From NCBI GenBank assembly GCA_030595125.1, contig JAUVDV010000011.1, forward strand, positions 1-64,000: DNA of 64,000 nucleotides, in the 5' to 3' direction. Both the position numbers and the translations under genes were made by a program. The DNA is from Deltaproteobacteria bacterium (GTDB lineage Bacteria; Myxococcota_A; Polyangia; JAAYKL01). Under the pieces are notes generated by a model, which ran no database searches, was not told the origin of the DNA, and saw only the letters and a list, made by a program, of their open reading frames with translations. Below, piece after piece: positions 9,375 to 17,233 of the stretch. The number at the start of each line of letters is the position of its first letter. Position 1 is the stretch's first letter.

Positions 9375-10449
9375 AACGACTGCTGACCCCATCCCGGCCT
9401 TCCCCTGCGTGGGGAAGGGGAAGTGGTTGGAAACCCGCGTTTTATTGTTTGTGCTGTGCGCCGGGTGCTCGGGTACCGCTCCCGTCGGAGAAGCGAACGC
9501 GGCGCAGGACGGTTCCCATGAGGTTCAGATCCCCGAGATTTCGACGCCGCAAGAGGTGGTGGAGCCTGCGGCACAGGACAAACCCAAAGAGGGCAAGGAC
9601 AAACCTGAAGAAGTGGAAATCGAGAATCCGGTTTTCGAGGCGCGAACCATTCGATTCGCCTGGTGTCCAAAGAAGACCGTGGCCGATGCGTACGAGATGT
9701 CGGATCCTGCGGATCAGCATCGCATTGTGCTCACGCCCGGTGTTGTGAAGGGAGGATCGTATCCGGTGGTGGTGGGATTTCACGGTCAGCCCAGGCGCGG
9801 CAGGAATCCGCGGGACTACAACTTCCCAACCCCGGTGCGCGATGTGGTGGTGAAGATGGTGAAAGACGGCGAGATAAAACCGGTCATCCTGGTGCTGCCC
9901 GTGTTTCGTTTTGTGGGCGGCAACTGGCCCTGGTTCGATCCGCGCGCGTTTCGGGTAGAGGTGGAGAAGTTGCTCGCGGCGCAGGAGATTGAGGGAACTG
10001 ACTGGTTCGCATTCGGGCACTCGGGGGCGGCGGGCTGCGGCGGCGCGGGGCTCAACCAGGCTCACCTGATGCGTCCCAGGGCGGTCGGTTTTTTCGACAC
10101 ATGCCTGGGAAAGGGATGGGCGAAGGAAATCGCGCAACTGGAAAAGGCGGGCATACGAACACTAAACGTTCACTCTGTGGAGACAGCAGGATTCAGGCCC
10201 CGCCAGCGACCGGAGTATCAGTCAACATTCGATTTCGGGCGCGCCTACGGGCCCGTAGGAATGAAGCCCGTGAGCTGTCCTGCGGTTCACCCGGGCGCCG
10301 CGTTGCGAGACCAGGAGTTCCGCTGTGCGCGATCGAAAAGCGGCCTGACAGAAGGTTTCGTGGTTGATAGCGGCGAGGGAGTCGAGGCCCATAAAGCGAT
10401 AGTCGAACCCGCAGTGCGGTTCTTCCTGGCCGAATTCGCCGGTCTGTAA
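9367..10449 (+). CDS. Alpha/beta-hydrolase-fold putative lipoprotein esterase
   Basis: 360 residues from the ATG at 9367, which overlaps mrfB by 8 bases. A TTG at 9427 behind GGGAAGGGGAAG would give a shorter signal sequence (LETRVLLFVLCAGC) with a non-ideal lipobox at the Cys. The body has a beta strand plus oxyanion-type segment (YPVVVGFHGQP), a nucleophile elbow GHSGAAG (GxSxG) and a late His in EAHKAIVEP. This is consistent with an esterase or PHB-depolymerase-like hydrolase. A Lys/Glu/Pro linker (about 70-90) suggests envelope attachment. Substrate unknown. Its link to the repair pair may be only positional. Confidence 0.7.
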   Translation: MNRTTADPIPAFPCVGKGKWLETRVLLFVLCAGCSGTAPVGEANAAQDGSHEVQIPEISTPQEVVEPAAQDKPKEGKDKPEEVEIENPVFEARTIRFAWCPKKTVADAYEMSDPADQHRIVLTPGVVKGGSYPVVVGFHGQPRRGRNPRDYNFPTPVRDVVVKMVKDGEIKPVILVLPVFRFVGGNWPWFDPRAFRVEVEKLLAAQEIEGTDWFAFGHSGAAGCGGAGLNQAHLMRPRAVGFFDTCLGKGWAKEIAQLEKAGIRTLNVHSVETAGFRPRQRPEYQSTFDFGRAYGPVGMKPVSCPAVHPGAALRDQEFRCARSKSGLTEGFVVDSGEGVEAHKAIVEPAVRFFLAEFAGL

Positions 10450-10474
10450 TCAGTCGCTTTTCAGGGAAAACCGA

Positions 10475-10951
10475 TTACCAATTCGAGCAGCCCACCCAAC
10501 CGTAGTAGGTTGAATGGTATTCACAAATGTTCGACGGGCCGCAGGGGGCTGCGTAGTATCCGTTGTAGCAGCCCACCGCTGTGGTCAGATCCTGGGAACA
10601 GCAACCGTAGTCGCCGTTTTCGGTGGAGAAGGCCCAGGCGCCCGGAGTGCAATCACCCGGTATGGTGTCGGGACAGCAGACCATCCCCGGGGTTATCAAC
10701 GCTTCCGCCTCGCAAGGCGAGAGGTCAGTGTCCGTGTCGGTATCGGAATCCGTATCCGAGTCGGTATCGGAATCTGTATCCGAGTCTGTATCCGAATCGG
10801 AATCAGAATCAGAATCGGAATCCGAATCGGAGTCTGCGTCCGTATCGGCGCCGCTGTCGGGAAGGAACGGTGGCGAATCGGAGCAGCCGGAGGCGACAAG
10901 CCCGATGGCAAGGAACAGTGCCATCCATACGATCGAATTAATGGCCTTCAT
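10475..10951 (-). CDS. Small Cys-rich lipoprotein with Ser-Asp/Thr-Asp stalk
   Basis: 158 residues. The signal peptide ends VASGC (lipobox), followed by a stalk of alternating Ser-Asp then Thr-Asp pairs (about 35-78). A compact C-terminal domain of about 80 residues has some ten cysteines (VCCPD, GCCSQD, NICEYH, WVGCSNW), probably disulfide bonded outside the cell. I recognise no family. The gene converges on the hydrolase at 9367 with a 25-base gap and shares its stalk style with the lipoproteins at 4376 and 38453. Confidence 0.72.
   Translation of the reverse strand: MKAINSIVWMALFLAIGLVASGCSDSPPFLPDSGADTDADSDSDSDSDSDSDSDTDSDTDSDTDSDTDSDTDTDTDLSPCEAEALITPGMVCCPDTIPGDCTPGAWAFSTENGDYGCCSQDLTTAVGCYNGYYAAPCGPSNICEYHSTYYGWVGCSNW
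10723..10850 (-). repeat. Simple-sequence tract encoding (Ser-Asp)n(Thr-Asp)n
   Basis: About 128 bases of GA(T/C)-TC(C/G/T) and GA(T/C)-AC(A/C/G) dicodons inside the lipoprotein at 10475. The tract switches from Ser-Asp to Thr-Asp part-way, which suggests two expansion events. The frame is preserved in 6-base steps. Confidence 0.8.
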
Positions 10952-11025
10952 GATTCTCTCCTTAAATTGATAACTTACTGCACAATTATACCAGTGACAT
11001 TACCATTGCATAATGGACCATTTTT

Positions 11026-12456
11026 TTACGGACAGCTATCCGGGACGGGCGTGCACAAGTCGTCGAGGTTGCTGTGTACATCTATCGAAACGGGTCCGCT
11101 GGTGATCTGGTCCAGTACCTCACACACCTCGCAGTCGGGAAGAATGTCGTTTTCGTAGATCGAAAACTCATCCCCCACCGAGGTGAGCGCGCTCAGGCCG
11201 TCCAGGTTGGCGAGGGCGGGGTTGTCACGGATCCACAAGTCATCCCCCGCCGAGGTGATCCCGCTCAGGCCATCCAAGTTTACGAGGGATTCGTTATTGC
11301 CGAGTGCGAGGTCCTCGCCCACCGGGCCTGCGATCCCGCTCAGGCCATCAACGTTTAAAAGATCATCGTTGTTTGCGATCCACAAGTCCCCACCCACCGA
11401 AGTGAGCCCACTCGGCCCGTCCAGATCGGTCAGGGCGGTGTTGGCAATGATCCACAAGTCTCCATCCACCGAGCCGGTGACACCGTTCAGGCCGGCCAGG
11501 CTGGTCAGAGAGGTGTTGCCTTCAATCCACAAGCCCCACTCCACCGAGGTGACTCCACTCAGGCCGTTCAGGTTTGTCAGGGCTTCGTTACAGTAGAGTA
11601 TCAAATCACCCACCGAGGTGAGCGTGCTCAGGCCGTCCAGGTTTTCCAGGGCGGCGTTTTCGTGGATTTTTAGTTCCCCACCCACCGAAGTCAGGGCGCT
11701 CAGTCCATTCAGACTCGCCAGGGTGGCATTCTCCAGTATTTGCAAGTACTCGCCCACCGAGGTGAGGGCGCCCAGGCCGTTCAGGTTGGGGAGGGCGTGG
11801 TTGTTTTCGATAACCAGGTGCACACCGGTCGAGGTGAGCGCGCTCAACCCGCCCATGTCGATGAGGGCGTTGTTGTTGTAGATGTTCAGGGTCCCGCCCA
11901 CCGAGTCGAGTGCGTTCAGGCCGTTCAGGTTCGTCAGGGCGGAGTTGCGCCAGATTCGCAAATTTCCATCCACCGAAATGAGTGCGTTCAGGCCGTCCAG
12001 GCTGGTGATGGCGTCGTTATTTTCGATCAACAAGTCCCCATCCACCAAAGTGAGTGCGCTCAGGCCGTCCAGGCTGGTGATGGCGTCGTTGCGTTCGATC
12101 AACAAGTCCTCACCCACCGAAGTGAGTGCGTTCAGGCCGTCCAGGCTGGTAAGGGCGTCGTTGTTGTCGATGGACAGGTGCTCACCCACCGAGGCGAGGC
12201 AATTCAACTCGCTCAAGTCGGTGCACAAGGAGCAGTTGATTCCAAGGTCTCCGGAGATCGACGTGTATCCCGCGAGGGTTGCAAGATCCGGTTGTTCGGT
12301 GATCTCAAAATCGCCGCTGTACTCTCCCAGGTTGCACTCGACCGGCCCGGTATCCGTGTCGGTCCCACCGTCGTCACTGCCCGACGAGTCGTCCGAACAA
12401 CTTGCGACTGCCACGGCCAGCACCAGAACCAGGGAAAGATTCTTGATGTCGATCAT
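11026..12456 (-). CDS. Leucine-rich-repeat lipoprotein
   Basis: 476 residues. The signal peptide ends in VASC and leads into a Gly/Ser/Asp-rich linker (DDSSGSDDGGTDTDTG). About 15 repeats of roughly 24 residues follow, with consensus L-x-S-L-D-G-L-x-A-L-T-S-V-G-x-D-L-x-I-x-x-N-x-A. This is the pattern of bacterial LRR and receptor-L-domain-like solenoids. Cys pairs cap the array at both ends (CSLC near the start, CEVC near the end). Such proteins usually bind proteins or glycans at the cell surface; the partner is unknown. The nearest gene on the same strand is the hybrid kinase ending at 12496, with no sign of functional coupling. Confidence 0.82.
   Translation of the reverse strand: MIDIKNLSLVLVLAVAVASCSDDSSGSDDGGTDTDTGPVECNLGEYSGDFEITEQPDLATLAGYTSISGDLGINCSLCTDLSELNCLASVGEHLSIDNNDALTSLDGLNALTSVGEDLLIERNDAITSLDGLSALTLVDGDLLIENNDAITSLDGLNALISVDGNLRIWRNSALTNLNGLNALDSVGGTLNIYNNNALIDMGGLSALTSTGVHLVIENNHALPNLNGLGALTSVGEYLQILENATLASLNGLSALTSVGGELKIHENAALENLDGLSTLTSVGDLILYCNEALTNLNGLSGVTSVEWGLWIEGNTSLTSLAGLNGVTGSVDGDLWIIANTALTDLDGPSGLTSVGGDLWIANNDDLLNVDGLSGIAGPVGEDLALGNNESLVNLDGLSGITSAGDDLWIRDNPALANLDGLSALTSVGDEFSIYENDILPDCEVCEVLDQITSGPVSIDVHSNLDDLCTPVPDSCP
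11110..12240 (-). repeat. Tandem ~72-base repeats coding for LRR units
   Basis: The DNA is visibly periodic at about 72 bases (for example the recurrent CCCACCGAAGTGAG and CAGGCCGTCCAG elements on the plus strand). It corresponds to the 24-residue protein repeats of the LRR lipoprotein. Neighbouring units are close enough in sequence to recombine and change copy number. Confidence 0.8.
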
Positions 12457-12495
12457 TTCAAACCCACCTCCGTTTATTGGGACGATCCCATTATA

Positions 12496-14490
12496 CTAGA
12501 CCTCATCCACGTCATCCTGCGCGTCGAGAATCTCGCGAACGACACTGCACAGGGAGTTGGAGTTGAAGGGCTTCTGGATGAAGGCGATCTTCTCCGCTGA
12601 TAACCCGTGGCGCAGGATATCGTCATCGTTATAGCCGGACATGAACAGAACCTTCAATCCACTGTGGATATCACTGAGGATCTCCGCTACCTCCCGCCCA
12701 CTGGCGCCCGGCATCACCACGTCGGTCAGCAGCAGGTCAATGCGCTCTTCCGATTGGTCCGAAACCTTGAGGGCTTGCGCCAGACCGTCCGCCTGCAGCA
12801 CCGAATAACCACCTTGTCTCTCCAGGATCCGGACAGTGAGATTCCGTACCGCCTCATCATCCTCCACCACCAGGATGACCTCTTCGCCGCCGGCAGGGGG
12901 CTCGCTCGGCAACTTCGACGGCTTGGTTGCGATGGTGTCGGGTTTCAGTCTGGGCAGGTAGATGGTGAAAGTGGTGCCCTTGCCGAGCCTGCTATCGACA
13001 CTGATGTCCCCGCCGCTCTGCTTGAGGATACCGTGGGTCGTTGACAGCCCGAGGCCCGTGCCCTTGCCCACTTCCTTCGTGGTGAAGAATGGATCGAACA
13101 CTCGGGAGCACGTCTCGGGGTCCATTCCCGTGCCGTTGTCCGAAACCGCGATCATCACGTAATGCCCGGGCTCCAGGTCCACGTTCTTTTCTGCGGACGA
13201 CTCATAGATCTCAACGTCAGAGGTTTCGATGGTGAGACAGCCGCCGGTGGGCATGGCGTCCCGCGCGTTGACCGCCAGGTTCATTATTACCTGCTCGATC
13301 TGTCCCGGATCGACCCGGACTTTTCCGATATTCCGCCCCGGTATGATCTCGAGATCGATATCCTCGCCGATCAAGCTCAGCATCTTGTTCATGCTCCCCA
13401 CGAGCGTGTTGAGGTCGAGTACCTTGGGCTGGAGAAGCTGGCGTCGGCTGAACGCCAGCAGCTGTCGAGTGAGATTTTTGGCTCGTTTGCCCGCCGTCTG
13501 TATGTCCAGCAGATCGTCCCGCAGTTCGCTCTTTTCAGGCACAGCCTCCAGCGCAAAGCCTACACTCGACTGAACAACCATCAGGAGGTTGTTGAAGTCG
13601 TGGGCAACACCACCGGCCAGCCTCCCCACAGCCTCCAATCTCTGCGATTGGCGGAGCTGCTCTCCCAGCTGCACGCGCCTGGTGATGTCGCGGGAAACAC
13701 CCAGAATGCCCTGCAGGTTTTTCTGCCCGTCGGTTATGGGGTCGATGGAGATCTCTACCCAGATGACAGTGCCGTCCTTGCAAATCTGCTCGAGCTCGTA
13801 CCTGTCCGGCAGATCGAAAGATTCACCTTGCCGGTATGCCTGGATGAAATCCGCCAGTACTTTTTTGGCGGTTTCCAACGACTCCGGTGTCAGGGATGCG
13901 CCCATCGGGTGGTTCATGATTTCTTGAGGATTATATCCGCTCAATCTTTCTATAGAAGGGCTCACATATGTGTAGTTGCCCTCCAGATCCATTGTCCAAA
14001 TTACGTCCGAGGAGTTCTCGGCAAGCAGACGATATCGTCGTTCGCTCTTCTCCAGAACCTGCCGGACCATGACTTGTTTGGTGATATCCTGAATAGTTCC
14101 GATGGTGCGGATGGGTTTGTCGGATTCGTCTAACAAATGCTCGCCCTGCAGGCTGACGTGCCTGGTTTTTCCGCCTGTAGTCTCGAGGCGATGCATGAAA
14201 TCAAATGGCTTTCTTGCCATGGCCGAGCCCGCCAGGGTCTGATCCACGAAATCCCGGTCTTCCGGATGGATAGTGTCGAGGAACATCTTGTAGAAGATCT
14301 GTTGCTGCTGTGGTTCCAGATCGAAGATGCGATAGGCTTCATCCGACCAGTACATCTCCTTCGTGTTGAGATCCATTTCCCAGTTGCCGATATGGGCGAT
14401 ACGCTGGGCCTCGCTCAACCTCGCCTGGCTTTCCAGGAGCCGCGCCTCATTCTCTTTCTGCTTGTGTTTTGAATCCTGCGATTTCGCCAT
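12496..14490 (-). CDS. Hybrid sensor histidine kinase (PAS-PAS-HisKA-HATPase-REC), soluble
   Basis: 664 residues without membrane segments. Two PAS/PAC domains (about 25-145 and 150-275) precede the dimerisation domain with phospho-acceptor His297 (GGVAHDFNN). The ATPase domain shows the N box (MNLAVNARDAMP), G1 (VSDNGTGMD) and G2 (GKGTGLGLS). A C-terminal receiver (about 540-660) has VVEDDE and the phospho-Asp in LLTDVVMPG. Such kinases sense small cytoplasmic cues through PAS and pass phosphate to a separate partner. No cognate response regulator is adjacent, so it is an orphan here. The same kinase type recurs at 60480. Confidence 0.9.
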   Translation of the reverse strand: MAKSQDSKHKQKENEARLLESQARLSEAQRIAHIGNWEMDLNTKEMYWSDEAYRIFDLEPQQQQIFYKMFLDTIHPEDRDFVDQTLAGSAMARKPFDFMHRLETTGGKTRHVSLQGEHLLDESDKPIRTIGTIQDITKQVMVRQVLEKSERRYRLLAENSSDVIWTMDLEGNYTYVSPSIERLSGYNPQEIMNHPMGASLTPESLETAKKVLADFIQAYRQGESFDLPDRYELEQICKDGTVIWVEISIDPITDGQKNLQGILGVSRDITRRVQLGEQLRQSQRLEAVGRLAGGVAHDFNNLLMVVQSSVGFALEAVPEKSELRDDLLDIQTAGKRAKNLTRQLLAFSRRQLLQPKVLDLNTLVGSMNKMLSLIGEDIDLEIIPGRNIGKVRVDPGQIEQVIMNLAVNARDAMPTGGCLTIETSDVEIYESSAEKNVDLEPGHYVMIAVSDNGTGMDPETCSRVFDPFFTTKEVGKGTGLGLSTTHGILKQSGGDISVDSRLGKGTTFTIYLPRLKPDTIATKPSKLPSEPPAGGEEVILVVEDDEAVRNLTVRILERQGGYSVLQADGLAQALKVSDQSEERIDLLLTDVVMPGASGREVAEILSDIHSGLKVLFMSGYNDDDILRHGLSAEKIAFIQKPFNSNSLCSVVREILDAQDDVDEV

Positions 14491-14539
14491 TTATTGTTCC
14501 GTGATTTTCAGCGAGGCATTCATATCAAAAACCATCGTC

Positions 14540-15931
14540 TCACAATACGGGCGACCTGAAAACGACCATCCTCTCCAGGGTCATGTCCCGCATGGAGTGG
14601 CCGATGCCGCCGAGCCCCAGACCCGATTGACGGTGTCCTCCGAAGGGCATCCAATCCACCCGGAAAGCCGTGTGGTCGTTGACCATGACCGTCATCCCGT
14701 CCAGCCTGCGGGAGGCGTCGAGGGCGAACTCCAGATCGCGAGTGAAGACCGATGCCTGAAAGAACACGTCCGGATCGTTTGCCCTGCGGATGGCGTCGTC
14801 CCGATCCGAGTAGCGATAGATGGCGACCACCGGGCCGAAGACCTCCTCCCTGGACAGCCGCACGTCGTCCGGAGGATCAAGTACCACCGTGGGCTCGTAG
14901 CAAGTTTGTGAGATCTTCTTGCCCCCGCACAAAAGCTTGCCGCCTCGCGCTACGGCTTCTTCTACCCACTCGTGTACCCGGTCCACCTCCTGGGGCACTA
15001 TCAGCGGTCCCACTTCGGTCGATTCGTCCAGGGGGTCCCCCACCTTCAGCTTGCCGGCCTGCTCGACAAATTTGGCGTTGAACTCATCGGCGATGCTCTC
15101 ATCAACGAATATCCGCTGCACGGAGACGCAGACCTGTCCCGCGTGGTAGAAACCGCCCTTCACCAGCAGGGGAATAGCGTCGTCGATGTCTGCGGTTCGC
15201 TCCACGATGACCGGCGCCACCCCGCCGTGCTCCAGGGAGCACGATGCGCCCGGCGCCAGCCTGGATCGCAGGTGCCAGCCCACTTTTCCCGAACCGATGA
15301 AGGTCAGAAAAGAGATCCTGGGATCGGAAACGATCTTCTCGGCCACCCGGTTTTCGCAGAGCATCATCGAGCACCACTCTGGTGGCAGACCCGCCTCGTG
15401 CAGAATATTTACGACGCTTTGACACGACATCGGCGTCGTCGAAGCGGGCTTGACCATCACCGGGCAACCGGCAGCGACCGCGGTCACCACCTGGTGAATA
15501 ATGAGGTTGAACGGATGGTTGAACGCGCTGATGGCGAACACGACACCCCGAGGATCCCGATAAGTATTGGCCGTCCGGTTGACTGAAGTCGACGTGACAC
15601 CCATGGGGATCTCATGCCCGCCGAGCTTCCAGATCTCCTTGACGGCTACCTTGACGCCCTCGATTGCGCGATTGATCTCCACGATCGAATCCACGAGAGG
15701 TTTCCCTCCCTCCATTGCGGCCTGCCGCGCGAGATCGCCGGACCGGGATTCCATGATCGCCGCCGCGCGCTCGAGGATGGCGATACGCTCATGGGCGGCC
15801 AGCCACCGGGACCGATCCCGGTGAAGTGAGTGACAAGCCTCCAGGATCTCGAACGCGGTGGATTCACTTATGCGATCGATTGTCTTGATGGGTGAACGAT
15901 CATAGGCCGAAACCACTTTGATTGCTGTCAT
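14540..15931 (-). CDS. NAD(P)+-dependent aldehyde dehydrogenase
   Basis: About 463 residues from the ATG at 15931, which is preceded by GAGGAA. An in-frame extension upstream to 15982 lacks a ribosome site. Family motifs are clear: Glu in SLEHGGVAPVIV, catalytic Cys in FYHAGQVCVSVQRI, Asn in AISAFNHPFN, and EEVFGPVVAIY near the C-terminus. It oxidises an aldehyde to the acid or acyl-CoA. The layout resembles non-acylating or GAPN/lactaldehyde-type members, but the substrate cannot be assigned. It follows the RRM gene on the same strand at about 110 bases and is followed by the hybrid kinase. Confidence 0.88.
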   Translation of the reverse strand: MTAIKVVSAYDRSPIKTIDRISESTAFEILEACHSLHRDRSRWLAAHERIAILERAAAIMESRSGDLARQAAMEGGKPLVDSIVEINRAIEGVKVAVKEIWKLGGHEIPMGVTSTSVNRTANTYRDPRGVVFAISAFNHPFNLIIHQVVTAVAAGCPVMVKPASTTPMSCQSVVNILHEAGLPPEWCSMMLCENRVAEKIVSDPRISFLTFIGSGKVGWHLRSRLAPGASCSLEHGGVAPVIVERTADIDDAIPLLVKGGFYHAGQVCVSVQRIFVDESIADEFNAKFVEQAGKLKVGDPLDESTEVGPLIVPQEVDRVHEWVEEAVARGGKLLCGGKKISQTCYEPTVVLDPPDDVRLSREEVFGPVVAIYRYSDRDDAIRRANDPDVFFQASVFTRDLEFALDASRRLDGMTVMVNDHTAFRVDWMPFGGHRQSGLGLGGIGHSMRDMTLERMVVFRSPVL

Positions 15932-16041
15932 GGTGTTCCTCGTTCCCAAACCCCATCCCGTCCTGCAGACAAATTGGTGCAAAGACCGGAGCGGCCCTGG
16001 ATGAATTGTGTTGTGTGAAGTTTACTGCTGAAGGGGGGAAT

Positions 16042-16329
16042 CTACCAGCGACCGCCGCCGCCGCCGCCGCGATTGTCGTCGCGCCTCTTGTCTTGCGCTT
16101 CGTTGACGGTGATTTCACGACCGTCGAGGCTGGTTCCGTTCATCTCGGAAATCGCCTTGTCGGCGGCTTCCGTATCTTCGAATGTAATGAAACCGAAACC
16201 TCGGGAGCGTCCCGTGTTTCGATCAGTGATGACCTTTGCTTCGGTGATCTCTCCAAAACGACTGAACGCATCGGACAGCTCGGCATCGGCGGTGTTCCAG
16301 GACAGGTTTCCTACGAATAGCTTCTTCAT
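16042..16329 (-). CDS. Small glycine-tailed RNA-binding protein (single RRM)
   Basis: 95 residues. One RRM domain fills residues 1-78, with RNP2 (LFVGNLSW) and RNP1 (RSRGFGFITF). A short tail KRRDDNRGGGGGGRW follows. Bacterial proteins of this type (Rbp in cyanobacteria and similar small RRM proteins in deltaproteobacteria) bind single-stranded RNA and are often cold- or stress-induced. The leader carries a 6-bp stem with an 8-base loop just before the ribosome site. Confidence 0.92.
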   Translation of the reverse strand: MKKLFVGNLSWNTADAELSDAFSRFGEITEAKVITDRNTGRSRGFGFITFEDTEAADKAISEMNGTSLDGREITVNEAQDKRRDDNRGGGGGGRW

Positions 16330-16348
16330 TTCTCTCTCTTTTCTCCGT

Positions 16349-16368
16349 GGACGTGTTTCATTACGTCC
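16349..16368 (-). promoter_or_regulatory. Stem-loop in the 5' leader of the RRM gene
   Basis: GGACGT and ACGTCC are perfectly complementary around an 8-base loop, ending about 20 bases before the RRM start codon. It could affect ribosome access or be a self-binding site, as for some RRM proteins. Another dyad, CGCCCAA-C-TTGGGCG, lies further upstream near 16408-16422. Confidence 0.4.
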
Positions 16369-16532
16369 GTCAATTAATCGCCGGCCATTTGCCGACTATT
16401 GGTCTCGCCCAACTTGGGCGTTTACCCCAAAAATCAATCTCGCTGATGTCAACGAGTTATCCTTCATATATTCAAATCACATTTTTCGCAACAATAAGTG
16501 AGTAGTGGAAAATTACGGTGTCGACAGCTGCT

Positions 16533-17147
16533 TCAGGTGAGCGCGATGAGACGATCGCGAACGATCGCACGGGATCTCTTGAGGCGTGACTTGACCGCCT
16601 CCGAGGTCATGTCGAACTTCTCGGCGAGATCGGCGATGGAGATTTCCTCGATATCGTGGGCCTTCAGCAGGCTGCGGTTGGGCTCGTCCAGGGCCTCGAT
16701 TTCATTGTTCACAATGGTCAGTCTCTGGGCCATGATGAGCCTGATCTCCTGGTCCGGACTGGAGTCGGCGAAGGCCATGCCGCCGTCCTGCTCGTCCATG
16801 GAAACGTTTGTCGATGGGTCGTTCTTCTTGCCTCTCCTCAAGCGCGAGCACGATGTCATCACGATTCGCCGCAGCCACGCCTCGACGGGGGAGTCGCCCC
16901 GGTATCCATCGAGGCCGCTCAGTGTGGCGAGCATCGCCTCCTGGAAGGCGTCCGACCCCAGGCTGTCGTCCTTGCAGTAGTATTTGGCGAATCGGGTGAG
17001 CCTGCCTGCGAAGCACTCGACTATCTGGGCGAACAGGGACTCGTCCACATCGGCCTCTCTCACCGCCCGCGCGAAGTCCGGGCAGCGGGGCATGGTTCTG
17101 CCGGTGGTGTCGGTGCCGAGATCAGTTGGTTTGTTGTCGTCGTTCAT
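16533..17147 (-). CDS. ECF-like sigma-70 family RNA polymerase sigma factor
   Basis: 204 residues. Region 2 covers about 40-100 (FAGRLTRFAKYYCKDDSLGSDAFQEAML..LDGYRGDSPVEAWLRRIV) and region 4 covers about 145-200 (LDEPNRSLLKAHDIEEISIADLAEKFDMTSEAVKSRLKRSR, a helix-turn-helix). No region 3 is present, as in ECF sigmas. No anti-sigma gene is adjacent, so control must lie elsewhere. The gene is divergent from the sigma-54 activator at 17234 with 86 bases between them. Confidence 0.87.
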   Translation of the reverse strand: MNDDNKPTDLGTDTTGRTMPRCPDFARAVREADVDESLFAQIVECFAGRLTRFAKYYCKDDSLGSDAFQEAMLATLSGLDGYRGDSPVEAWLRRIVMTSCSRLRRGKKNDPSTNVSMDEQDGGMAFADSSPDQEIRLIMAQRLTIVNNEIEALDEPNRSLLKAHDIEEISIADLAEKFDMTSEAVKSRLKRSRAIVRDRLIALT

Positions 17148-17233
17148 TACACCCCTTGTTTGATCGTTTATACATCGCCGTCAACATCTTGGAATCCTTG
17201 TGATACACTCTGTCGCTTCACAAGGGGACGTGT

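Noticed and set aside
11110-12240. CRISPR-like array
   Set aside because: Repeats are about 72 bases, continuous, imperfect and coding; there are no unique spacers or cas genes.
11074-12600. Long plus-strand ORFs opposite the LRR gene
   Set aside because: Composition is periodic because of the 72-base repeats; the minus frame has the signal peptide, lipobox and LRR consensus.
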